A DNA stretch of 64,000 nt from Streptomyces sp. NBC_00285 (GTDB lineage: Bacteria > Actinomycetota > Actinomycetes > Streptomycetales > Streptomycetaceae). The DNA is taken from assembly GCF_036174265.1 (NCBI RefSeq), contig NZ_CP108055.1, positions 8,990,001 through 9,054,000 of the forward strand. Direction: 5' to 3'. Every line of letters begins with the position of its first letter. Position 1 is the stretch's first letter. The notes under the pieces are model-generated. The model was not told the DNA's origin, searched no databases, and worked only from the letters and a program-made list of their open reading frames with translations. Both the position numbers and the translations under genes were made by a program. Shown piece after piece: positions 25,856 to 33,667 of this stretch.

Positions 25856-27043
25856 CTAGATCATACTTTCCGGGGACGGCGGGCGCGTGGTCGCGCTCGC
25901 CTGGTGGGACGGGGCGGGGGCAGGAAGTCCGTAGAGGCGGCGGGCGTTGTCGCCGCTCGTCCAGGCCGCGACGCGCAACGCGTCCGGCAGGCTCAGCTCG
26001 TCGGCGTCCACCCGCTCCTGGAGCAGCCCGGCCAGTCCGTGCCGGAAGGACAGCGCGCCGAGCAGATGGAATTCGGCCACGCCGTACGCGTCGGAGCTGT
26101 ACAGCAGCTTGCGGAACGGCGTGATCTCCAGCGCCTCCGCCAGGATCGCCCGGGACCGCGCGGGGCCGACGTAGTGCAGGGTGAGACCCACGTCCAGGTA
26201 CACCTGCTCGAACACCGCGGCCAGATAGGCGGCCTGCCGCTGATACGGCCAGCAGTGCAGCAGCAGGACGGGGATGGTGCCCGCGGTCAGGTGCAGCCAG
26301 TCCGTGAGGTGGGTCGGGTCCACGCGGTGCATCCGGATGTCGCTGTCGCCGAACCCGGTGTGCAGCTGGAGCGGCAGCCCCAGGTCCACGGCGGTCCACA
26401 GCAGATGCCGGACGAGAACCGGATCGGCCAGCCGCCCACCCCGGGCCAGCCAGCCGGCGGCGGCACGGGTGACCTCCTCGTCCGAGGGACGCGCCGGGTC
26501 CAGGTCGAAGCCCGTCCGGTAGGCAGCCACGGACTTCACCGCGACCACTCCCGGGCGCCCCACGGCCTCCAGACAGGAAGCACGGAACACGTCCGCGTAC
26601 GCGTCGGGCTCCACGCCCCGCGCCGCCACCGCCTCCGCGACACCCTCCAGCCGCACGATCTCGTACGCCGTCCCGCCCGCGGCCTCCGCCAGCTGCGCCG
26701 CGGTGGTGAGACGTTCCGGCGTGTACCCGGTGTCCACACAGAACACGTCCGTGCCCGCGGCGGTCAGGAAGCGGCGGTTGACCTCCCGCGGGCCGAGCTC
26801 GGCCCGCCGGGCCAGGTAGTCCTCGGGCTGCGCGTGCCGCGGCAGATCCAGCACCGGAGCGCAGTGGCGGCGGACCGCCACACCGACAGGGCTGTCGAAG
26901 GGGGAGATCCCGGGCCAGAGCGCGCCCTCGGTGATCAGTGACGCGAAGCCGGCCCCGTCCAGGCCGTCGGTGACCACCCCGTGGCAGTGGTGATCCACCA
27001 GCCGGGCGGCATCGAGGGCCTCGTGGACCGGGTGCGCGCCCAT
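25856..27043 (-). CDS. Amidohydrolase, FluG N-terminal-like
   Basis: A metal-dependent amidohydrolase (amidohydrolase-2 type) of 395 residues. Metal ligands visible: H-x-H in L-V-D-H-H-C-H-G near residue 19, His in PLQLHTGFGD, His in PVLLLHCWPY and Asp in LLYSSDAYG. It starts two bases after the stop of the glutamine-synthetase-like gene, so the two are co-translated. In fungal and plant FluG proteins these same two domains are fused as amidohydrolase plus GS-like. The bacterial pair may act on a gamma-glutamyl or amide compound; the substrate is not known. Confidence 0.86.
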   Translation of the reverse strand: MGAHPVHEALDAARLVDHHCHGVVTDGLDGAGFASLITEGALWPGISPFDSPVGVAVRRHCAPVLDLPRHAQPEDYLARRAELGPREVNRRFLTAAGTDVFCVDTGYTPERLTTAAQLAEAAGGTAYEIVRLEGVAEAVAARGVEPDAYADVFRASCLEAVGRPGVVAVKSVAAYRTGFDLDPARPSDEEVTRAAAGWLARGGRLADPVLVRHLLWTAVDLGLPLQLHTGFGDSDIRMHRVDPTHLTDWLHLTAGTIPVLLLHCWPYQRQAAYLAAVFEQVYLDVGLTLHYVGPARSRAILAEALEITPFRKLLYSSDAYGVAEFHLLGALSFRHGLAGLLQERVDADELSLPDALRVAAWTSGDNARRLYGLPAPAPSHQASATTRPPSPESMI

Positions 27044-27045
27044 GC

Positions 27046-28449
27046 TCAGTACGTCCAGCGGTACGCGGCCGCGAGCTGCTCGTCGTCCAGGTCGGCCACC
27101 GAATCGACCTCGCCGAACCGCACGGCGACCACGGCGTCGGCGAGGGCCGGGCCCAGCGCGGCCCGCAGCCGTTCGTCGGCGCGGAACGCCTTGACCGCCT
27201 GGGAGAGCGACGTCGGCAGTCGGCGTACGCCCGCCGCGGCCGCCTCGTCGGGCGTGAGCATGGCCGGGTCCCCGGTGATCTCCTCGGGCAGCGGGGCGGA
27301 CGAGGTCAGGCCGTCGAGTCCGGCGGCGATCAGACCGGTGAACGCCAGATACGGGTTGGCGGCCAGGTCGACCGGCTTCAGCTCCAGGTTCGCGGCCCGG
27401 TCGGTCAGTCCCGTCGTGCCGGTGATGATCCGGACGGCCGCCTCCCGCGTCTCGCGGCCCCACGCGGTGAACACCCCGGCCCACTGCGAGGGCTTGAGGC
27501 GCAGATAGCTGGCCGGGCTGGGCGCGGTCAGGGCCGTGAGCGCGTGCAGGTGGGCGACGACTCCCGCCACGAACGACTCGGCCTCGGACGTCATGCCGTA
27601 GCGGCCCTCGCCCGAGGAGTGCAGGTTCACGCCCGCGCGCCAGGCGGAGAGGTGGAGATGGCCGCCGTTGCCGACGCCCTCGGCGAAGACCGACGGGGCG
27701 AAGGAGACGACGAGCCCGTGCCGGCCGGCCACCGCCCTGATCGTCTGCCGTACGAGCACGCTGACGTCGGCCGCCGCCACCGGGTCCAGGGCGGCCGTCG
27801 AGATCTCGAACTGCCCGGCCGCGTACTCGGGATGCAGCTGCTCGACCTCGATGCCCTGCTCTTCGCAGGCCGCCAGCAGGTCGGCCGTGTAGTCGGAGAG
27901 CTCCACCTGCCGGGTGGCGCCGTACGCCGGTCCCGACACCGCGGGCACGAAAGCGCCGTCGGCCGCCGGGCCCCGGCCCACCGCCCACTCGATCTCGATG
28001 CCCGCCTTGAAGGAGATCCCGTGCAGCTCGGCGGCCTCGGTGACGATCCGCCTGAGGGCGGTGCGGGAGCAACCCGGATGCGGTGCGCCCTCCTGAGTGA
28101 TCCTGTCGACCGGTGCCCACGCCCAGCCGGGCTGCCCGGCCAGTGCCACGAGCCGGTCCAGGTCGGGATACAGACGCAGGTCGCCGTCGGGGGAGCCGAG
28201 GGTGTCGGTGGTGACGATGGAGTCGTTCGCCAGGAAGGTGTCGAACACCGGGGACATGCCCACGCCCCAGGCCGCGGCCGAGGCCAGCTTCGCCGTGGGG
28301 ACCGTCTTCACCCGGCAGACGCCCGCCGTGTCCACGTAGGCCAGCACGATGCCGCGCACCCCTCGGCCCGACAGGTCCTCGGTGAGCGCGCCGGCGCGCT
28401 TCACGTCACCGGGGCGGCCGCCGGGGACAGGGTCGGCAAGGGTGGTCAT
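27046..28449 (-). CDS. Glutamine synthetase-like enzyme
   Basis: A GS-I fold protein of 467 residues, comparable in length to GlnA-type enzymes. Landmarks: E-I-E-W in place of the usual first metal Glu loop, AAGQFEIST, V-G-N-G-G-H-L-H-L-S (His ligand region) and N-L-E-L-K-P near the end. It lacks the adenylylation loop Tyr context of housekeeping GlnA, and its pairing with an amidohydrolase argues for ligation of glutamate to an amine other than ammonia, as for GlnA-like gamma-glutamylpolyamine or gamma-glutamylethanolamide synthetases. Starts at the ATG at 28449. Regulation is not visible. Confidence 0.86.
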   Translation of the reverse strand: MTTLADPVPGGRPGDVKRAGALTEDLSGRGVRGIVLAYVDTAGVCRVKTVPTAKLASAAAWGVGMSPVFDTFLANDSIVTTDTLGSPDGDLRLYPDLDRLVALAGQPGWAWAPVDRITQEGAPHPGCSRTALRRIVTEAAELHGISFKAGIEIEWAVGRGPAADGAFVPAVSGPAYGATRQVELSDYTADLLAACEEQGIEVEQLHPEYAAGQFEISTAALDPVAAADVSVLVRQTIRAVAGRHGLVVSFAPSVFAEGVGNGGHLHLSAWRAGVNLHSSGEGRYGMTSEAESFVAGVVAHLHALTALTAPSPASYLRLKPSQWAGVFTAWGRETREAAVRIITGTTGLTDRAANLELKPVDLAANPYLAFTGLIAAGLDGLTSSAPLPEEITGDPAMLTPDEAAAAGVRRLPTSLSQAVKAFRADERLRAALGPALADAVVAVRFGEVDSVADLDDEQLAAAYRWTY

Positions 28450-28488
28450 ACGTCCTCCACGACGGGCTCGGATGGATCGGATCCCGCG

Positions 28489-29301
28489 TCAGGGTTTCAC
28501 GGCCACCGCGCCGAACTGCGGTACCACCACCGGGGTCCCGGACTCGGCACGCCACTGCGAGCAGGAGACCAGGCCGGGGTCGAGGAGGTCGAGGCCCTCG
28601 AAGAACGTGGCGATGTCCGCACCGCTGCGGGCGGTGATCGGCGGAGTGGCGTTCTCGTTCCAGAACTTCATGGCCGGGATCTGGCCCTCGCCGCCGAGGT
28701 CGGCGTCGAACGTGGGGTGCGTCAGGGCGAGATGGCTGCCCGCGGGCAGCGCGGACATAATCTCGCGCGCGATCCGCCGCGCCTCGTCGGTGTCGAGGAC
28801 GAAGTTGAGGATGCCGAGCATCATCACCGCGACCGGTTCGGTGAAGTCGAGGGTCCGCGCGGCGCGTTCGAGGATGGCGGCCGTGTCGTGGACGTCGGCG
28901 TCGATGTAGTCGGTGACGCCCTCCTGGGTGCTGGTCAGCAGGGTGCGGGCGTGGACGAGGACGATCGGGTCGTTGTCGACGTAGACGATCCGCGACTCGG
29001 GAGCGATGCGCTGGGCGATCTCGTGGGTGTTGTCCACCGTCGGCAGCCCGGTGCCGATGTCGAGAAACTGCCGGATGCCCTGCTCCTCGGCGAGGAAGCG
29101 CACCGAGCGGCCCAGGAACCAGCGGTCCGCGCGCGCGATCTCCCGGATGATCGGGAACATCCCGGCGACGTGATCGCCGACTCCCTGGTCGACCTCGTAG
29201 TTGTCCTTGCCGCCGATCCAGTAGTTCCACACGCGCGCGTTGTGCGCCACACCTGTGTTCAGCCTCGCCGACGCACCCGACGGGGTGTGGCTGTCGCTCA
29301 C
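28489..29301 (-). CDS. DUF574 (SAV2177-like) SAM methyltransferase
   Basis: A 270-residue methyltransferase-like protein of the actinomycete DUF574 family. Signature segments: A-R-V-W-N-Y-W-I-G-G-K-D-N-Y, the SAM-binding F-L-D-I-G-T-G-L-P-T, V-Y-V-D-N-D-P-I-V-L and the late W-R-A. Substrates are unknown for the family. GTG at 29301 is chosen because AAGGAG lies seven bases upstream; an ATG thirteen codons earlier is less likely. A paralogue is at 38553-39347. Confidence 0.9.
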   Translation of the reverse strand: MSDSHTPSGASARLNTGVAHNARVWNYWIGGKDNYEVDQGVGDHVAGMFPIIREIARADRWFLGRSVRFLAEEQGIRQFLDIGTGLPTVDNTHEIAQRIAPESRIVYVDNDPIVLVHARTLLTSTQEGVTDYIDADVHDTAAILERAARTLDFTEPVAVMMLGILNFVLDTDEARRIAREIMSALPAGSHLALTHPTFDADLGGEGQIPAMKFWNENATPPITARSGADIATFFEGLDLLDPGLVSCSQWRAESGTPVVVPQFGAVAVKP

Positions 29302-29424
29302 GACTGTGCTCCTTCTCGTGCGTACGGCCGTTGCCGCCATTGTGCCGCCCGATGATCAGCCTGTCCCCGAAACGGCGACTCGGACGCCCGCCGCCTTCCG
29401 CTGGAGCGATGCGGAAAGGGCCGG

Positions 29425-30123
29425 TCAGCCCTCCGGCTGCGCGTGTCCGTACTGCCAGGCCCAGGCCGCGATCTCGACGCGGTTCCGTGCGGCGAGCTTG
29501 ATCTGGACGCTGGACAGGTGGGTCTTGACCGTGGAGAGGGACACATACAGTTCGGCGGCGATCTCGGCGTTCGTACGGCCGAGGGCGACCAGGCGGACCA
29601 CGTCGAGCTCACGCTCGGTCAGAGGCTCGGTGACCGGCGCCTGGCGGGCCGTGACGACCGGTTCCGGCGCCGGGCCGGCCGTGAGGTGGCGGAGCAGGCG
29701 CACGGTGACCGAGGGGGAGACCAGCGAGTCGCCGGCCGCGGCCGCGCGGACCGCCTCCGCGAGGAGCGTGGGCCCGGAGTCCTTCAGCAGGAATCCGCAG
29801 GCCCCGCCGCGCAGCGCGCCGTAGACGTACTCGTCCAGGTCGAAGGTGGTGACCACGACCACCCGCATCGGGTCGGCCACCTCGGGCCCCGCCAGTATGC
29901 GGGTCGCCGCCAGGCCGTCCAGTTTCGGCATCCGGATGTCCAGCAGACAGACGTCGGGCCGCACCTCCCGCGCCAGCCGCACCGCCGCCTCCCCGTCCGC
30001 GGCCTCGGCGACCACCGTGATGTCGGGCTGCGCGTCCAGGAAGAAACGGAATCCGGTACGGACCATGTCCTGGTCGTCGGCGATCAGCACGCGGATGGGC
30101 ACGGCCGACGGGGGGCTCGTCAT
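29425..30123 (-). CDS. NarL/FixJ-type response regulator
   Basis: A two-component response regulator of 232 residues: receiver domain with the acidic pair in VLIADDQDM, phospho-acceptor Asp62 in VCLLDIRMPKLDG and the K in F-L-L-K-D, followed by a LuxR-type HTH (about 165-225; L-T-E-R-E-L-D-V-V-R-L, STVKTHLSSV). The kinase is encoded divergently at 30400. The ATG at 30123 has no ribosome site; it lies seven bases after the stop of a 31-codon ORF with a strong site, suggesting translational coupling. Confidence 0.9.
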   Translation of the reverse strand: MTSPPSAVPIRVLIADDQDMVRTGFRFFLDAQPDITVVAEAADGEAAVRLAREVRPDVCLLDIRMPKLDGLAATRILAGPEVADPMRVVVVTTFDLDEYVYGALRGGACGFLLKDSGPTLLAEAVRAAAAGDSLVSPSVTVRLLRHLTAGPAPEPVVTARQAPVTEPLTERELDVVRLVALGRTNAEIAAELYVSLSTVKTHLSSVQIKLAARNRVEIAAWAWQYGHAQPEG

Positions 30124-30130
30124 GGGTCGA

Positions 30131-30226
30131 TCATGCCTCAGGCGAGGTGCCGGCCAGGAAACGGCCGCCGGGTCCGGACACGACGGCGGCTCCGGCCATC
30201 GCGCCGACGGCGTACGTGCCGTGCAT
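30131..30226 (-). CDS. Small 31-residue protein upstream of the response regulator
   Basis: ATG at 30226 to TGA at 30131 encodes a 31-residue Gly/Ala-rich peptide starting M-H-G-T-Y-A-V-G-A-M-A-G-A-A and ending G-T-S-P-E-A. AGGAG stands six bases before the ATG, and nearly all codons end in G or C as in neighbouring genes. Its stop is seven bases from the response regulator start, which itself lacks a ribosome site, so this may be a leader or partner peptide co-translated with it. I do not recognise a family. Confidence 0.55.
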   Translation of the reverse strand: MHGTYAVGAMAGAAVVSGPGGRFLAGTSPEA

Positions 30227-30305
30227 GACGTGCTCCTGAGGACAGGGGAGGAGGGCTCTCCCGGGGAAGTGGCTCCACCCTCACCCGCGGGGCCGGGCAC
30301 CCGCC

Positions 30306-30364
30306 TCGGCCGAACGGCCACGGTTCCGGGGCCCGGCGCGGCGGTGCCTCGACCGTTCGGCCGA
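30306..30364. repeat. 12-bp inverted repeat between the two-component genes
   Basis: TCGGCCGAACGG (30306-30317) and CCGTTCGGCCGA (30353-30364) are perfect reverse complements separated by 35 bp. They lie in the divergent spacer, just upstream of the leaderless kinase promoter, and could be a binding site for the response regulator or a structured leader. Confidence 0.6.
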
Positions 30365-30399
30365 TCCCGGCGTCGTCGGTTGCGCATACCGTGATCGCC

Positions 30400-31545
30400 A
30401 TGAAGTCCGTTTCCGCCCGTGGCTGCGTATGGGGCGCAGGTGTGGGCGCCCTCGTCGCGGCGGCGGTGGTCGACCTCCTCGCCTCCGGCGCCGAGAGCGG
30501 CGTCCACTGGCTGCAGGTGGCCGTGCTGCTGCTCGGCGGCTCCGCCGTACTGTGGCCCGCCCACCGGCGTCCGCCCTGGCTCACCCCGCAGGTGCGTACG
30601 GTCGCGCCCGCCGTGGCCTCCCTCCTGTGCACGGCCGACTCGGTGGTGCGTTCCGGCGCCGACTTCGGCCCGGGTGAGCCGGCGATCCTGCTGTGCCTGC
30701 TGTTCGTCGCCGTACGGCACTGTCCGCGCAAAGCGGTGGTGGTGTGCGCGTCGCTCGACGGGGGCGCCGTGCTGGCGCTTCCGGTACGGGCGTTCCCGCA
30801 CCAGACCGACACCATGCTGGCGTACATGCTGGTCGGGCTCGTCCTGGTGGGGCTGACGGTGGCGTTCGCGGCGTATCTGCGCTCGCAGGACTACCGGCGG
30901 ACCGTCGCCGTCAGCGAGACCCGGCGCTCGGAGCGGCTCGCCATCGCCGCCGACCTGCACGACTTCGTCGCCCACCATGTCACCGGCATCCTGGTGCAGA
31001 CCCAGGTGGCCCGCATGATGGCGGACAACGACTCCGACGACCTCGACCCGGTCCTCGCCGGCATCGAGCGCGCCGCGACCGAGGCCCTCGCGTCGATGCG
31101 CCGCACGGTCGGTGTGCTGCGCGACACCGACGACGCGGCGGACCGCCGCCCCGTGGGCGACCTCGCGGGCATCGCCGGACTCATCGACGGCTTCGCGAGC
31201 CCCGTCCAGAAGGCGACCCTGCACCGCGGACCCGCCGTGCCCGACACCCTCCCGCACGAGGTCCAGGCGGCGGCCTTCCGCGTCGTGCAGGAGGCGCTGA
31301 CGAACGTACGGCGGCACGCGGGCGACGCCACCCAGGTCACCGTCGGGCTGCGGTACGAGGAAGGCCGCCTGGCGGTGACCGTGTCCGACGACGGGCGCGG
31401 TGGCAGCCAGTTGCCCGCCGCGGCGCACGGGGGCGGGTTCGGGCTGGTCGGGCTCAGGGAGCGGGTGACGGCACTGGGCGGGAAACTCCACGCGGGACCA
31501 CGGACCGGGCACGGGTGGGAGGTGCGGGCGATCTTCCCGGGGTGA
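30400..31545 (+). CDS. NarL-partner sensor histidine kinase
   Basis: A membrane histidine kinase of 381 residues. Several hydrophobic helices occupy residues 5-160; then comes the HisKA_3 dimerisation motif with phospho-acceptor His187 in AADLHDFVAHHVTG, and an ATPase domain with A-L-T-N-V-R-R-H-A (N box), VSDDGRGG and G-L-V-G-L-R-E-R. TACCGT lies seven bases before the ATG at 30400 and no ribosome site is present, so I prefer this start over the GTG at 30391 and expect a leaderless mRNA. It is divergent from its response regulator; more often such pairs are co-oriented. The signal is unknown. Confidence 0.9.
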   Translation: MKSVSARGCVWGAGVGALVAAAVVDLLASGAESGVHWLQVAVLLLGGSAVLWPAHRRPPWLTPQVRTVAPAVASLLCTADSVVRSGADFGPGEPAILLCLLFVAVRHCPRKAVVVCASLDGGAVLALPVRAFPHQTDTMLAYMLVGLVLVGLTVAFAAYLRSQDYRRTVAVSETRRSERLAIAADLHDFVAHHVTGILVQTQVARMMADNDSDDLDPVLAGIERAATEALASMRRTVGVLRDTDDAADRRPVGDLAGIAGLIDGFASPVQKATLHRGPAVPDTLPHEVQAAAFRVVQEALTNVRRHAGDATQVTVGLRYEEGRLAVTVSDDGRGGSQLPAAAHGGGFGLVGLRERVTALGGKLHAGPRTGHGWEVRAIFPG

Positions 31546-31656
31546 GGCGGGCGGTGGCTGTGGGTGGGGCGGGTGGTGTTCTGAGTGGGGCGGGTGGTCT
31601 GTTCCGGGGTGGGCTTCGGGATGTTCAATGGAGCTGCACACGAGAGGAGCCCACCC

Positions 31657-32289
31657 GTGTCCCCTGCCCCCGCGCCGTCCGTCGGCGCGCGCATCCGGCA
31701 GGCGCGTCTGGAGCGCGGCCTGGGCCTGCGCGCCCTGGCCCGCGAGATCGGCGTCTCCGCGAGCCTGGTCTCCCAGATCGAGACCGGCAAGAGCCAGCCG
31801 TCGGTGAGCACGCTGTACGCCATCACCACGGCTCTCGGGATCTCCGTCGAATCCCTGTTCGAGGTGCGGGAGACCGCCGTGGCGTTGAGTCCGGCCACCG
31901 TCGTGCCCGCCCTCGCGGCCTTCGCCGCCGACCCCGGCCGGCGTATCGGCCCCCTGGTCACCCCGGGTGAGCGGGAGGTGCTGGAACTGGACTCCGGCGT
32001 GGTGTGGGAGCGGCTCGGGCACGTCCCCGGCACGGACGTCGGCTTCCTCCTCGTCACCTACCGGCCCGGCGGCTCCTCCTCCGGCTCGGGCGGCCTGATG
32101 CGGCACGCCGGCACGGAGTACGGCTGTCTGACCTCCGGCGAACTCGTCCTGACCCTCGGTTTCGACGAGCAGGTCCTGCACCCCGGTGACGCCGTCTGCT
32201 TCGAGTCCACGACCCCCCACCGCTACCGCAACGACGGCGACGAGCCGGCCGTGGGCGTCTGGTTCGTGACCGGCCAAACTGTTCAGTGA
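31657..32289 (+). CDS. XRE-cupin transcriptional regulator
   Basis: A 210-residue regulator combining an N-terminal Cro/C1-type HTH (about residues 9-65; G-A-R-I-R-Q-A-R-L, VSASLVSQIETGKSQPS) with a C-terminal cupin-2 domain (about 115-200; HPGDAVCFESTTPHRYRN). Such proteins sense small catabolites. GTG at 31657 has GAGGAG eight bases upstream. It is the first gene of a seven-gene plus-strand cluster and probably controls it. TGTTCAATG upstream (31622-31630) and TGTTCAGTG at the end of the gene before the next promoter (32280-32288) could be its half-sites. Confidence 0.88.
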   Translation: MSPAPAPSVGARIRQARLERGLGLRALAREIGVSASLVSQIETGKSQPSVSTLYAITTALGISVESLFEVRETAVALSPATVVPALAAFAADPGRRIGPLVTPGEREVLELDSGVVWERLGHVPGTDVGFLLVTYRPGGSSSGSGGLMRHAGTEYGCLTSGELVLTLGFDEQVLHPGDAVCFESTTPHRYRNDGDEPAVGVWFVTGQTVQ

Positions 32290-32292
32290 CAC

Positions 32293-32321
32293 TTGACACC
32301 CCCCGCGGACGGTCGTTCACT
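32293..32321 (+). promoter_or_regulatory. Promoter of the M24/E1/amidohydrolase operon
   Basis: TTGACA (32293-32298), a 17-bp spacer and TTCACT (32316-32321). The element TGTTCAGTGACAC, also related to a site before the xre gene, directly precedes the -35. The -10 is weak. Confidence 0.5.
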
Positions 32322-32341
32322 CGAAGGTGGGGGTGGTCGCC

Positions 32342-33667
32342 ATGGCGATCCGCACTTACGGCCCCAACGCCGTCGACTGGGAAGAACGCGTCGACCTGGA
32401 CCGGCTGCGCCGGCAGCGCCTGGCCCGGCTCCACGACTCGCTGAACCGCTCCGAGCTGGGCGCCGTGCTCAGCTTCGACTTCGCCAACATCCGCTACATG
32501 ACCGCCACGCACATCGGCACCTGGGCGATGGACAAGCTGATCCGCTTCGCCCTGCTGGTCCGCGGCGGTGAACCGGTCGTCTGGGACTTCGGCTCGGCCG
32601 CCCGCCACCACCAGCTCTACAACCCCTGGCTCGACCACAGCGACGGCAAGGGCGGCCCGCCCACCGGAGCCCGCGCCGGCATCTCCACCCTGCGCGGCGC
32701 CTTCCACCCGGACGCGGGGATCGCCGAGGACGTCGCCGCGAAGGTCGCCTCGGAACTGCGCGCCCACGGCCTCGCCGGTGAACCGCTCGGCATCGACGTC
32801 GCCGAGATGCCCGTCCTGGCCGCCCTGCGGGCCGAGGGCATCGACGTAGTCGACGGTCAGCAGGTCTTCCTGGAGGCCCGCCGCGTCAAGACCGGAGACG
32901 AGATCTCCCTGCTCGCCCAGGCCTGCGCGATGGTCGACGCGGCCTACGAGGAGCTCTACGGCTACCTGCGCCCCGGCGTCCGCGAGAACGAGTGCGTGGG
33001 ACTCGTCAGCAAGGTCCTCTACGACCTGGGCAGCGAGTACGTCGAAGGCGTCAACGCCATCTCGGGGGAACGCTGTTCACCCCACCCGCACGTCTACAGC
33101 GACCGCCTGATCCGCCCCGGCGACCCCGCCTTCTTCGACATCCTGCACAGCCACCTCGGCTACCGCACCTGCTACTACCGCACCTTCGCCGTCGGCAGCG
33201 CCTCGCGCGCCCAGCAGGACGCCTACGTGCGCTGCCGGGAGTACATGGACGAGGCGATCTCCCTGGTCCGGCCCGGCGCCACCACCGCCGACATCGTCCA
33301 GGTGTGGCCGCGCGCCGAGGAGTTCGGCTTCGCCGACGAGACAGCCGCCTTCGCCCTCCAGTACGGCCACGGGGTGGGCCTGTCGATCTGGGAGAAGCCC
33401 ATCTTCAGCCGGCTGGTCTCCCTCGACCACCCCGAAGTCCTCGAAGCGGGCATGGTGTTCGCCCTGGAGACCTACTGGCCCGCCGCCGACGGCTGGTCCG
33501 CCGCCCGGATCGAGGAGGAACTGGTCGTCACCGCCGACGGCTGCGAGGTCATCACCAAGTTCCCCGCCGAGGAACTGCTGGTGGCGGGCCGCAAGTACTG
33601 GACGGTGGGCGGCGAGCTGAACACCCGCCGTGAGTCGCAGTCGCATCTCAACAACGGGAAGCACTGA
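32342..33667 (+). CDS. M24 (creatinase/aminopeptidase P-fold) protein with altered metal site
   Basis: A 441-residue protein with an N-terminal creatinase-like domain (about 1-175) and a pita-bread M24 domain (about 185-425). In metallo-aminopeptidases five residues (Asp, Asp, His, Glu, Glu) bind two metals. Here the first Asp is D266 in AFFDILHSH, but the second falls in G-Y-R-T-C277-Y-Y-R-T-F, where the family has G-Y-x-S-D-x-T-R-T, so it is Cys. The His (YGHGVGL), first Glu (ALETYW) and last Glu (RIEEELVVT) remain. A creatinase-like or lyase activity is as likely as peptidase. ATG 32342; the upstream frame is open to 32327. It shares one base with the next gene. Confidence 0.82.
   Translation: MAIRTYGPNAVDWEERVDLDRLRRQRLARLHDSLNRSELGAVLSFDFANIRYMTATHIGTWAMDKLIRFALLVRGGEPVVWDFGSAARHHQLYNPWLDHSDGKGGPPTGARAGISTLRGAFHPDAGIAEDVAAKVASELRAHGLAGEPLGIDVAEMPVLAALRAEGIDVVDGQQVFLEARRVKTGDEISLLAQACAMVDAAYEELYGYLRPGVRENECVGLVSKVLYDLGSEYVEGVNAISGERCSPHPHVYSDRLIRPGDPAFFDILHSHLGYRTCYYRTFAVGSASRAQQDAYVRCREYMDEAISLVRPGATTADIVQVWPRAEEFGFADETAAFALQYGHGVGLSIWEKPIFSRLVSLDHPEVLEAGMVFALETYWPAADGWSAARIEEELVVTADGCEVITKFPAEELLVAGRKYWTVGGELNTRRESQSHLNNGKH

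Noticed and set aside
29425..32292. 955-codon minus-strand frame including the response regulator
   Set aside because: Only the C-terminal 232 residues have a real domain; the rest is antisense to the kinase and XRE genes.
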